A stretch of 64,000 bases of DNA, from assembly GCF_003286085.1 (NCBI RefSeq), contig NW_020825288.1, positions 25,544,001-25,608,000 of the forward strand, in the 5' to 3' direction. This DNA is from Drosophila persimilis. Its lineage: Eukaryota; Arthropoda; Insecta; Diptera; Drosophilidae. Both the position numbers and the translations under genes were made by a program. The notes under the pieces were generated by a model that had not been told where the DNA came from, did not search any database, and saw nothing but the letters and a program-made list of their open reading frames with translations. This document shows positions 42,452-53,991 of this stretch, piece by piece (position 1 is the first letter of the stretch; each line of letters opens with the position of its first letter).

Positions 42452-44817
42452 GGTGTGGGGAAGACACTACCTTATAAGCAATTTCACCAGCTTGTGGTCG
42501 TCGTTCTTTAGGTATAGGATCTGATCATCGTTATTCGTCTTTTTGGGTACAAGCTAAACACCAAACCACTTATAAGTATTTCTCAAGACGACAATAAGTT
42601 ATAATAAATCAGAGTATTAGGCAAATAAGTAGACATTTTTTAGAGTATTAGAGGTTCTTTCATTCTCTTTGTACTCGTCTCTCGGTTCCACTTCGCTTTG
42701 ACATTCATTTTATTCATTTGCATTGTCTGACACTCGTCGCTATTTTGGCTGGCTTCCAGTTCGAGCAAAATATCCATGAAATGTTGCTGCTGTTTGGCCC
42801 CCCCAGTTTTGTGTGTCCTACGTGTTTGGGGCCATCAAAATTGCATTTGCTGCCTGCCTGCCATTGAAAATTTCTGTTAGATGGGAAGGTTCTCCTCTGC
42901 CTCCAATGCAAAAGGCCGCTGAAAAAAATATGTGTGCATTTTAATTAATTTAAACTAATTTCCTTTTCGTTGGCAGGATACATTTCACATCGTGCTGTTA
43001 TATTTTATATAGAAAGTAGGTTTTTGTACGAGCCTGATCAATTGAATCGAATTTAATTATCGATAAATAAATACGCGAATTTAAATGGAGCTTCTCCGTT
43101 GCCTCTTCCTCTCTTTCTCTGCTGCTCGTTGTCTCCACTTATTTATTTATTTTCCTTGCGCAATAATTCAATTAAAAGTGTTCTTTTATTTTGATTTGTT
43201 TTCTGTTTGTGGGTGTACACCCTACAAAAACAACAACAACAACATGGCTCCGATCCTGGGGCCCAAAAAAATTGACAACAAAATGCATAATTGAAAAATC
43301 ATAAAAAAGATTGAAAACGAAACGAGTGGGAGAACAGAACAGAAACAGAAACAGGCACAAAAAAACGTCAGTTCGTGGAGCAAAAATGTCAAACATTGTA
43401 CCAAACGTCAATTAAACATTCGAGACGAGACAGGGAGAGAGAGGGAGCGGGAAAGGCAGTGAGAGGGAGAGAGAACAAATAGATGGGTTACCAATGGATG
43501 GAGAGAGATAGATGTCGGTGGTAGGAGAGCGGGCGAGTGGCTGTGGGGTTGAAAGCCGGTCAACAATCAAAATCAAATTGATTTTTAATTAATTTTCGCC
43601 ACATTTTTCCCCCCGCTCGCCCACAGTCCTCGCTCGGAGTCCGTCTCCCTCTTTGGGGCAAAAAAATGTGAGAAGTGATTGAAGTAAATGAATGAGAATT
43701 GCTCTGAATTGAATGACCATCCGACTGAGGTGGGTGGCGGTGGCGGTGACGGTGGCTGGGTTCAGTGGCGAGGTCTTGTCTTGTCAACTATTATAAATTC
43801 AATTTAGATATGCCATCCACCGATGAATGGAGTGGAGGGGCCGGGCCAGGCGGCACAGATGAGCAGTGGTTCCGATTCTCTGATGAATGAAAGAAATGGA
43901 GATGGACGAGATATGTATGTCCTCGTAGTGGCGAAGGAGGAGGAGAGTATGTGCTGAGCAGAGCTATGGTAACCGAGGACTACGCCATGTTCTCATTAAG
44001 TCTCTTCTGAGTGAAGCAGAATGCAGGCAAAACAAGGATAAACGAGCGATTGTTCAGATATTGAAAAGTAATTAAGGTTCATTCCTGTATCAGGCAAACA
44101 ATTTATATTCCAACCAAAATCGATTTAATAAAATCCCAACTGCATCTCGATCTAAATTGTGGGCAAATATTCCGCGCCTCTTTTTGTTTTTTACGTTTCC
44201 AACTGAACAGAAAAACGTTGTGTGCAAAACACTGCACTTTTTTCATATACATATACTACGTTTCGAGGACGTTATTCAATTACCTGACAACCCTGCCGGC
44301 CGGAGTCACGACACCCACTCAACGCAACCGACTGACACACTTGAAACCCCTCTGCGTCCCACCCACCGTTCCCCGTTCAGCGTCCTCCAGGTCTCTGTGT
44401 GCGCCGTCGTATCTGGTTGGGCACTTAACTTTAGTGTGAATTGCAAATGAAATGAAATGAAATGCATTGTCAGAGGAATGTGCATGGGCACACACACACA
44501 CACGCACGGCTGAGCGCGTTAAGTTATCGTTATCGATAGACCCTTGACAGACTAAACGAATTTATTTGGCAAAACAAAAGCCGCAGCGAACAGCGAATGC
44601 GATAGCGACAGCCACAGCTCAGGGGTAAATTTATAGGCCCACATAATTAAAATTAAATGCGACAAGTAAACGAGAGAAGTGAGCAGTAAATAAAGGCTGT
44701 GCCGAAGGTGTTAATACCCTTTCCGATTCATGGGAAACGTAGGTGATTTAAGGAAAGAAAAGGGAATGAAAAGGAAATAATCGTACTCCGATACTTTGAT
44801 CCAAACATGATGCAATG

Positions 44818-44895
44818 GATCGATAGGCACAATAGTTTTGGAATTGTGCGATAGATCGATGTTGCTTTCGCCAATCGATACGTACAATATCGCTG
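44818..44895. promoter_or_regulatory. CGATA-motif cluster
   Basis: Within 78 bp there are ATCGATAGG, GCGATAGATCGATG, AATCGATACG and ATATCGC, that is about five CGATA or ATCGAT cores in both orientations. This is the pattern expected for BEAF-32 or DREF binding; the role is inferred from motif density alone. Confidence 0.35.
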
Positions 44896-46144
44896 GGGAC
44901 AAGGCTTTTGAAGTGTAGAAAATAAAGTACCTTGAAAAGATGTGGAAAATCTGCTAAAAAAGTGCCGTGTTAGTCAATAATTATGATCAGGAAATTCTTT
45001 GAGCAGCAGCTCCAATATCCAATATCCAATATTAAAATGTGACTTTGTTCCCCTGACTTTTTTATAGTTAGTGTTTATTATTATACAAATTACAATATTT
45101 AATCAATGAATGAACAAACCATTTGGGTCCGCGAATGTGGTTCATAATCAATCGAATGGAACCAGGCGGCGGCTGTGCCACTTGTTTAGAGGAGAGTCGT
45201 GCAGAGTGGGCTGGGAAGAGAGGCGTCTGGAAACAGTTACAGATAGGAGTCTGGCTGTAGCTGGACTGCTAATTAGCTAAGAAAGATTAACGGTAACGGA
45301 GAAGCTGTCAAAGAGACTGACAGATACGTTTACGAATTTTTATAAAGATTTGCATGATTCAGGCAGAAAGAGAGGCAAGACTGTCAATCATTTTTCAAAG
45401 ACAAAGTCGCAAAGCAAAGGAAAGCAAAGCAAAGCAAAGCAGAGACTAAAATAATAGCACCCTCTCGCTAAAGAGCAAGAGACAAACTGTGCAAAAAAAC
45501 CTTTGTAAATTTATGCAGTGCTTTTAATTAATTACTGTCGGATAGAACACACAATCCTCTGAGCGCGACCGCAGTCGGGTCGGCTAATTGCTGTAACAAG
45601 AGAGATAGGAGATCCCAGATCCAAGGAATGGCTTATCGCGATGCGGATTATCCTTCCATCTCCCCACTCTTCGCTTTCCTCTGCTTCCCACTGTGCTGCA
45701 GAGGAAAAAGAAACAAAGGAGAGCCCAAGCCAAGAGCTCTGCTTGGCCCGAATGCAGTTAGGCAGGTCGCGGTTCGCGTGGAGGCTGGCTTGAAAATATT
45801 TTTAGGCCAAGGCGTCCCGTCCTCCATTTGGCGAGAACCCAATAATGATGATCATTATTGTATTGTGCTGATGCCATACGAATGTATTTCGTGCGGTGAA
45901 CGAACTCGAATCAAAGCTGTTTGACTGGAATACACAAATACTGCGAGAGCAGAGCAGGGCACAAGAGAGCACAAGCAGCTGTGTGCGGGAGCGGGAGCGA
46001 GAGCGCGACAAACTTCCTCCTCCCATCTCAAGCCTGACTGGCAGCTTTTTTGAATGTCATTGCCTAGGCCAGAGAGGGAGAGAGCGACGGAGAGATCAAC
46101 ACAGCAACGCTCTATTCTCTCGCAGTTTGCATAATTCTCTTGTG

Positions 46145-46174
46145 CTGCCGCTGCTGCTGCTGCTGCTGCTGCTG
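46145..46174 (+). repeat. CTG triplet tract
   Basis: About ten CTG/CCG units. The frames through it are poly-Cys, poly-Ala or poly-Leu and show no other coding signs. Confidence 0.85.
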
Positions 46175-48415
46175 TGCTAATTTCTCATGGGTTCCGTACG
46201 TTGAACTTGTGGGCTACAAAAACAAAGACCCGCATCACGCATCACGTGAGAGCGGGGCAGGGGGGAAACAGATCGGTGGCCGCAACAAGAAACTACCGCT
46301 TAATTACCGATGCGCCCATACCATGTTGCTGCAACACGGCTACGGTTTGCAACAAGTTGCTGTTGCCCGTCTCCCCGTGTGGACGGGCCATCTCTGCATT
46401 CTCCTCTCGAATGATGTCGAATGCCGTTAGATTCTTCCTGCTGCTGCAGAAAATGTTGTTTTCTCGTCTTGTTCCCATTTGGGAGAGCGCTGATAATGAT
46501 GACCATAATAATGATGATGATGGATATTCCATTTATTGCCAGCGATTTTCCAGTTTTCATAAATGGAGACGAGCTTGCCTTTGCCTCGATTGAACGTCGT
46601 GCATGAAATCCGCTTATGTATGTAGCCTCTCCTACCCTGTAGTACAACGTGGAGTACGAGGATATATGTATTGTGTTCGTGTAGGAAAATGTAATCTGCA
46701 GAGGTGACGAGAGGTTACCTCTCGTGCGTTACGTAGGCCCTTCAAAAATGTCCAAAGTATGCACAAGATTAAGTGCAATCCCTACAGGAGCTCAGTTCAT
46801 CCTTTCAAGGAAGGGACACAAGTACGAGTACTGCTCAGCGTTCAGTCGCAACACTCGCTGAAAGCGTTCTTGCTTCTTTTTCACACTCAAAAAGCTGTGG
46901 CTCTCGCTTTGATGTGTTGCCAGGTACTGCGAACGAACCTTACTTAATTCGTAATTTAGTGCGCTTCGAGTTCGTTGCTGATCTGCTTCGTGCTTTATGC
47001 CCCCTGCCCCCTGCCCCCTGCTCCTGCCTCTCGTCCGTCGTCTCTCTCTCTGCGGTTCTCGGCTTAATTTGTTTAGTCACACTTTGTTGGAGAAGTCAAC
47101 AAACTCCGCATGGGCTTGCTCAACTCCAGGCTCTTTTCGTTGGTTTATGATCATTAAAATGCTTACAAGGCGTCTGAAACTTGTCATCCAGTTGTGTATA
47201 ATTAATGAAGCTCGTTTTGGTTAGAATCGGTTTATTTTTTACTCCCATGTTTGCTTTGTTGCTGGTGAAATTCAGGTAATGGCCGAGCGCCTCCCTTGGC
47301 AGGGGGCTCACATTTTTGACGTGTCTTTGGAGTTTTGACTTTCTTTTGAACGCCAAACTTGTATGCAAAATATTAGATAATAATCGTTTGAATATTTTAG
47401 TTTATTTAAACATCTTTATAACTGGATATTTCTCTAGAATATTTGATTTTGCAAAGAACCATTCTTTTGTCATAAAGTGGTTGTGGTATAAACTTTTTAT
47501 TTGGATTATTAATATATATTATATAGAAGTCCCTTGACCCTGGAAAGGAATAAATTTCCACAATACTTTCTGAAATATTTCAAAATTGTTCTTATACAAT
47601 TTTCTCCACAGTAGCCATAGGGCTAGAACAGGCCAAAAAGGTCAAAGTTTGGTTAAAGTCGTTAAAGGTGTTTACATGGCTAAAGAAAACCTGAAGAAGC
47701 TTCTTTGATGGAATATGGACAAGGTATTCTTATCCATCGACACTTAAAGAGAACCTCTTTCAGACTTTCTTTAAAAACCAAGGATAAAAGATGGCTTTTG
47801 ATTTTACCAGGAGAAAGATCTTAGGAATAATTCGTTGGCTTAATCTCCTTACTTGAAATATGTATCGTTGTAAATTTGTTGTTCAAATTGGATCAAATGC
47901 TTAGAAACTGCAAAAAGGAATGATGAAACCACACGAAAATAGGTCCAGTCGATGCAAATATTATGAACCAAATTTTATTTTTTGGCTTAAAAGTATAACC
48001 AGAAAAGGTGTTTGAGAAATATATTTTTAAAATCTTTAAAAATACTATGAATTAAGTTTTGTTAAAGATTAAATATTGGAGCTGTGGGCGAATGCAACCC
48101 CGAATGATTCATAGGTCTAGCAGGAAAGTCGAAACTTCTCCAGCCCCCATCTCCCATCGCAGTGGCAACCTGTTAACTTTTGTTTTTAACCAAATTGTGC
48201 GCTTCTTTTCCCGCGACTGAGCCAAAACCAAACAATGCACAAAATTTATCTATGCAAAGCATACACCCGAGCCCTCCCCTCCCCACCCCACCCCACCGCA
48301 CCGCACCGCAGGCGCTTGGGCCTCGGCAACTTTCGGCTGGCGATGATATTCTACAAAAGATAACTGCGCTTTTCTTTCTTTCGAACAACTGGCAATGCTG
48401 TTGCTTGCTGCGGCG

Positions 48416-48474
48416 TATAAGAGTTCGCCGCAGGGCAGAGTCTCCAATACAAAAAGCAACAGTTCGCTCTCTCT
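48416..48474 (+). promoter_or_regulatory. Candidate core promoter of the plus-strand gene
   Basis: TATAAG at 48416-48421, then CTCCAATAC at about +30, an initiator-like ACAGTTCG at 48459-48466 and CTCTCTC (a GAGA-factor site) at 48468-48474. The spacing does not single out one start site: about 48446 by TATA distance, or 48461 by initiator. The downstream sequence up to the coding exon has the A-rich character of a long fly 5' leader, which supports transcription from near here. Confidence 0.35.
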
Positions 48475-49727
48475 CACTGCGAGCGTTCTCCCTGCCGAAG
48501 TGTCTGTCTCTCGCTCTCACTTATGGTTTGGGGTGTGCCGCGGTGGAAAAACGTCAACAACAAGTGTTTTTCGCAAAGTGAAAAAGTCTCCAAGCGCTCT
48601 CCCGCTCTCCGGCTCTCTTGCCGTGCCGCGCTCTTCTACTGAACGAATGCATTCGCTAGGGGAATTGCTTCGGCGGCGCTGTGGTGGTGTTGGTGGTGCT
48701 CTGCTTCGTTTATGGGGCTCGTTCGTTTCGTTTCGTTTCGTTTCGCTTCGTTTCTTTCCTCTTCGTTTGTGTTTTCGTTCGTTCCTCTTCGCTCGGCTCG
48801 TTCGTCAACTTCAGAATCAGTTCGCTAGTTCGCCAGTTCGCGACGAACTTTTGAACATAACGGTTGTCCGGTTTCCGTATCACATACTTCGCCGTAACGC
48901 CGTAACGTCGTGGTCTCGTCGTTTGTGTCCGCGTTCTCGTGGCCTGCCCAAGTGCTTTCCCAAGTGCAATCGTACAAATAGCCCCCAACATTGTACAATT
49001 GTAAGGAAATTCTAAATTTTCTGATCAGTGCCTGTTAAAAAGTAAAGAAAATACAAAATAAAAGTGTCAAATCTCACTCCAGTTGAGGGAAATGAATGCA
49101 AAGTGAAGAAGAATACATCGTAAAACGTGAAAAAGAAAAGAGAAGAGAAGAAAAAGAGATTTTTATTGTGGATGGATTGTGCGTGTCATTTAATTGATTT
49201 CAAGGATTGCCAAATGGCAAAAGTAAATTGAAACTGTCGTCGCCGGCGTTGTCTGAGGATTAAAAGTGCAGATTATAACACCCGAAACCCGACTCCCGCC
49301 ACCCGAGACCCGAAGCCCGATAAGAGTTCCTTCCATTCAGTTGCTGGGCTCCTCTTGGGTCCACCTCCTCCTCTCGTCACTCATCGCTTTTGCGGCCGGA
49401 GCGGCACGTCTGTCTGACGGCGCAGAGGTGGCTTAAATTTAATTGAAATACGCTGACCAAAAAATTAACAACCAACAACAAATTGAACAAACCGAACACT
49501 GAGTCAACAGTTTGTCAATCACTTGCATCAATCCCGACCTTCGCACACTCTGAAATGTTTTGTGCACCAAAGAAAGTACTCCAATAAGAAGCAACAAAAA
49601 CAAAAGCAAAGCAAAAACAGGCAACAAATCTGTTTCGCATTTATCGTTTGTGTTTGTCCCCGGTATTATCAGCCGGAAAGTGCAACAACACACAACAGCT
49701 ATCACAAGCCCAAGCGATAGCCACAAA
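48446..49727 (+). other. Presumed long 5' leader region
   Basis: About 1.28 kb between the candidate promoter and the first coding ATG. It contains a CGTTT pentamer tract (48721-48755) and, from 49000 on, the A-rich sequence with repeated AAAGTG and GTGAAAAAG words often seen in Drosophila leaders. A 206-codon frame at 48395-49015 is Ser/Arg/Phe-biased, overlaps the CGTTT tract and is not taken as coding. Internal leader introns are possible. Confidence 0.35.
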
Positions 49728-49871
49728 ATGGTGGTTCTAGAGACTGCCAGCGCCCTGCTGGGCGGCCCATATGCCCAGGGCGCGCCCGCCTTGAAAATGG
49801 TACAAAAACGCTACATTGGATTACATCAGTGGCTGGGACCAATCCGGAGCAAAGAGCTAAAGGAGCATATT
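49728..49871 (+). CDS. First coding exon of an unidentified plus-strand gene
   Basis: The ATG at 49728 has a near-ideal Drosophila context (CACAAAATGG). The frame reads MVVLETASALLGGPYAQGAP, continues through KMVQKRYIGLHQWLGP and ends KELKEHI. The exon then ends at a consensus donor, ATT|GTAAGT, in phase 0 after 48 codons. The frame is open upstream, but without another ATG, so this start is the natural one. Codon use is more biased to G/C at third positions than the surroundings. I do not recognise the protein; there is no signal peptide or transmembrane segment, so it is probably the intracellular N terminus of a larger protein. The rest of the gene must lie downstream, perhaps beginning at 61252. 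Confidence 0.6.
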
Positions 49872-51946
49872 GTAAGTCTAAAGAGATTCTGAATTGGTGA
49901 AATCCAGTACAGAAAATATATCCGAAATTGTCTTGAAGAATTGGCCCCCTAATTAATCGCCCCTGTAATTGTTTCCGTTGATTGTTTTCTTTGTTTTGCT
50001 TACAATTATAGCATCTTCCGTTGCCAGGATTGACTGACACTTTGATTATTATTTTAGTTGAATTTTTGCATCGATTTTCTTGGGTATCCCCCCGGTTTGG
50101 GGCGCGAATCTTTGTTCTTTTTGCGGTTGCGGTTGTGGCCGAGAGGTTCGCTTTGAGCTCTAATTAATGTGTGCCTCTGCTTTGGTCGGTAAATTTATGG
50201 CCCAGGCTTAAGCAGCATATGAATTATGCTTTGGGCCAGAGCCGAGCGAGTGGATGCGGCGGTCTGGGTGAGAGCGATGGGGTTAGAGATAGACAGAGAC
50301 CAGTGTGGAGCGAGAGTGCATTTTCCAATTGAGTGATTTATGCGCTTCGAAAAAGCCCTGTAAAGTGGTTAAAACAGAGCAGACAGGGATTATGGTTGAG
50401 CTAGAATATCATCATCATCATCATCAATACGTAATCACAGTACACCCCCGCTATAAGCCATAAGCTACAATCGTTTCCATTTCAATTTACACCGCCAGCT
50501 GGGAGGTGGAAAGTACCCCGAAAAGTAAGCTAAATAATAAATGTTTATTATTTGTTAAACATGTAAAGCAATCTGCTAACCTCAATCCCAACCCCCAACC
50601 CCCATGCACCACCCACAGATTACGTATTCGACGTGTGCCGTGCACTCGGGTTTCCATTTCTCTCTAGACTGACTGACTGACTGTCGCATATCAAAGTGCA
50701 TAACCAAGTACTTGAATGGAAGGTAGATCCTCCCCATCCGCCAGGGTACTTGCCTCTCGACTTGCTTCTGGATGGGACTCAGCTAGGGAGATGTCATTGT
50801 CAAATGCCTCTGTGTGTGACACTCTGATGGTAATTAGATGGTAATTCTGGGCCAGAGGGCGGGTGAAAGGCTTTCGTTATGCAAGTGGATGGATACAGAT
50901 TCGATGGATCTTGTTTGGCCAGTAATTGGGGAAATTTCCCTCAAAATAATACCTACTAAAAAGAGTCGGGGATGTATTCTACTAGGAGTATTTATAGAAT
51001 ACCCATAAACGGTTCTCTCTCTCTCTCTTTTCAACCCATATGTTGTGCTCTTCAACTTTTCAAATAGATTAACTTCAGGCGAAACTTCTCGACAACTGCA
51101 ATCTGCTGCTCATGTCTAGCGTTGACCTGCTTAAAAGGCCCACAGAGCCACAGAGCCACAGAGCCGCAGAGCCGCAGTGGCAGCCAGCCACAACCACAGG
51201 CTGCCTCTGGCAACAGCTGTCGTGAGGCGCACCGCTCAGTGGGTTAGCCTCCACAAGTGGCCATGTCTAACCCATCTTCCATCCCAACTATCTATCCATC
51301 TATCCGTCTTGTCCGACTCCAACTCCAACTCCGACTCCGACTTGGAAACTTCACACAAGTTAAACACTGAAAAGTGCTCGAGGCCGACAAGCGGCAGCAG
51401 AGGCTTTTCTCAAAAGGAAAAACTTATTTTCTTGTTGTTGCCTTTTCCAAATGTCATTACAACAGTTGCTCTCTCTCTCTCTCTCTGGGCCTCTCCCTCT
51501 CTGCCTCTGTTTCTTGGATTGGCCTGGCCCTTAACTAAGTTTTCAAATGCGCTTTTTTCTTCCTCCCAACTTTATTGTGCCTCTCTCTCTCGACCCCTTT
51601 TCGCTCCCTCGTCTTGTCGGTTCTGCTCAAGTGCGTTTTGGGGGGGAGTTGCAGGAAGCGAAAAGGAGCCACCGCGAGGGAGTCGCGGGTTCGACGTCCC
51701 ATCATCAATTAAATCACGCAACTTTCTATGAAATTAACTCACGAAAATCAAACATGAATGATCACGAGCCCTCCGCACTGCTTGCCCATGCTTTCCCCTG
51801 CTTTCCACTGCTTGCCACTCCACTCACTGCTTGGGTGCTTCCCCTTCAAATCCAATCATTTCCTACTCCACGATCTCTGCAGTGTCTTTGCAATATTAAA
51901 CCTTTATTTTTCGCTCTTCTTTTCCCCCGGTTCTGATTTATCTTTG

Positions 51947-52020
51947 AATACCCTTTCGCGGTACTGTACCCTTTCTCCAGGCCAATCATTGCAGGGCATA
52001 CAAAATTCGTATCTTTCGCC
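51947..52020. mobile_element. Possible dispersed repeat fragment
   Basis: On the minus strand this reads CGAAAGATACGAATTTTGTA, then TGCCCTGCAATG, AAAGGGTACAGTACC and AAAGGGTATTC. The paired GGGTA(C/T) blocks and GATACGAATTTTGTATGCCC are reminiscent of ends of Drosophila interspersed repeats. No termini or target duplication found. Confidence 0.25.
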
Positions 52021-53955
52021 CTTTCCGGGAATGGGCCCGTTCTCATTTCTGCTCATTTTTCTTGCTTACCTTGCAAATAGCAATTTCCAAACATAATTTC
52101 AATTATGTGGCAGTGCAACAGCAGTGTGTGAGTGTGAGTGTGTGCCACACGTGTCTCGGTCCTGTCCCTGCCCACTGCTGCTCCTCCTCCCCCCCCCTCC
52201 GTGCTCCCCCTTAGGCTCCCCCTATTCCCCATCGGCTTTGTTGTGTGTGAACTTTTGTTGGTGTTTATTTCATTTATTTCTTTTCGCTTAAAGTGCAATC
52301 TCTTCTTCCTCTTCTTCTCTTTCGCCTTCGGTTGCACCTGCAGTTCTCCCTCTCTCTCTTTCTCCCTCTCTCTAAAAGTTAATACAGAAGAAAAAAAACC
52401 CACAGGTAGCTCTAATTTATTTTTGATATTTATTTTTATGCACGCTGCGTGTAAAATTGCAACAAAAAGTACGAGAAAATAAAAAGCGTTGGAAAATGTA
52501 TCTGTGGCAATCCCACCTCCCCCTTCCTTTTGCGGCTGCGGGTCTGTGCAGATTTTATGCATTTTTAATAACGAAGCAGCAGAAGAATTTTCCGCTGGCT
52601 GCGGTGGAAATTGCAGCAAATTAGGTGCCGTGGCTACGCGCTCAGAGGAAAGCTGAGCAGACCCTGATTTTCCCCCTTCCCCTGGCACTGCCACTGCCCC
52701 TCCCCCTGCCACTGCCCCTCCCCCTGCCCCTGCCCCACTACTGACCGAAGATGTGTTGCGATGTGTGGATGGAAAACTGCGGCATTAACGACTCTATGTT
52801 CGGCTTTGTGGAGGAGAAAAGCGGTGAAAATGCAGGGAGCAGAGAGAAAAAGATTGTGGATAAGTTTTTGGCTTGTCTTGGATTTGACTCAGTTTTTTCT
52901 TGTTTTCGGAACGTGTTTGGTTTTCTTTTTTTGGGCTGCAGGTGAAAACTGGAGCAAATCGGAGGTGTATTGTGCGGATTCGTTTGGGATTCCAAAAATC
53001 ATAGAGCATCGGGCATGGCAGCCCCTTGTTATCCGTAGAGAATGTCTCTCGCTCTGGCCCCAAACTATCTCCAACTAATCCAATCAAGTGCAGCCATCAA
53101 CCCATAGCCAGTGCCACCTGTGACCATCGAGACGTGCCCCGTGCCCCGTAATGAACTTAACTCAATCGCAGAAGGTCCAGCCAGCCATTCGAGAACTGAC
53201 CCGAACTGCAATCGATGGCAGGCACTCATTATATAGTTTTTTTTTGCCACCAACAGTGGGAATTTTTTAATTAATTTTCTGTCAACGTTCGCAGAAAAAC
53301 AGTTGGAGGAAAGGCCAGAGCCAGAGCCAGAGAAAGGAAATCAAACTCTCGTCTCATTTTATAATTGTGTCCAAGGTCCAGTCCAGTCCAGTCCGGTCAC
53401 GTGTTTCAATTTCGAGAGGAGGAGGCGAAGGAATGGGTGGGGAATGGGGGGAACGGGGAGGGATTAAATGGTGTGAAGAGGAGCAAACAATAAAGTTATT
53501 AACAACATGTGTTGTCTGCCTGCCTGTCCACCAATTTATACTCCCTTGGAGCCATTCGAGAGCCGGCAACCACCACCTCCTCCACCGACCTTCTCCAACG
53601 TTGGACAACATCTTGTGTTTATGGCTTGAAGTTCCCAGAGAGAGAGAGAGAGAGATGCGATGCTTAAAGCTGGACTCCAGGACTGTCCTTCCAGCATAAC
53701 TTGATTATCTTTTGGAGCACGACAGGCAGCACTCGCTGTGGATCATGTGGGTGCTCGGCGGAGCGGAAGCGAAGAAAGTCAACGGAAGTCGACATGAGCC
53801 CAAGATTACATCTCTGTTCGTTCCGGCATTGATATCTAGTGACATCGAAACAGAAGTCGAACTTGAAGTTTTGCCAACCTGGAGACCCCCTTCCCTCCTT
53901 CTCAGAGAATTTGAATTTGAAGTGACAGCATCATGAAAGATGGAAAGGAAGATAC

Positions 53956-53991
<36 letters not shown>

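Larger units (their letters stand above)
42480..48412. other. Non-coding stretch upstream of the plus-strand gene
   Basis: No gene supported. It holds CAACAA triplets at 43231-43244, GA-rich DNA at 43430-43480, a TATCGATA at about 44530, a CGATA cluster at 44818-44895, an AAAGC pentamer array at 45415-45441, a 19-base palindrome at 45841-45859, a CTG tract at 46145-46174 and AT-rich DNA at 47370-47520. Confidence 0.5.

Noticed and set aside
48395..49015. 206-codon plus-strand open frame near the promoter
   Set aside because: No proper ATG start, begins around the TATA box, runs through the CGTTT repeat as FRFVSLRF-type sequence; better explained as leader DNA without stops.
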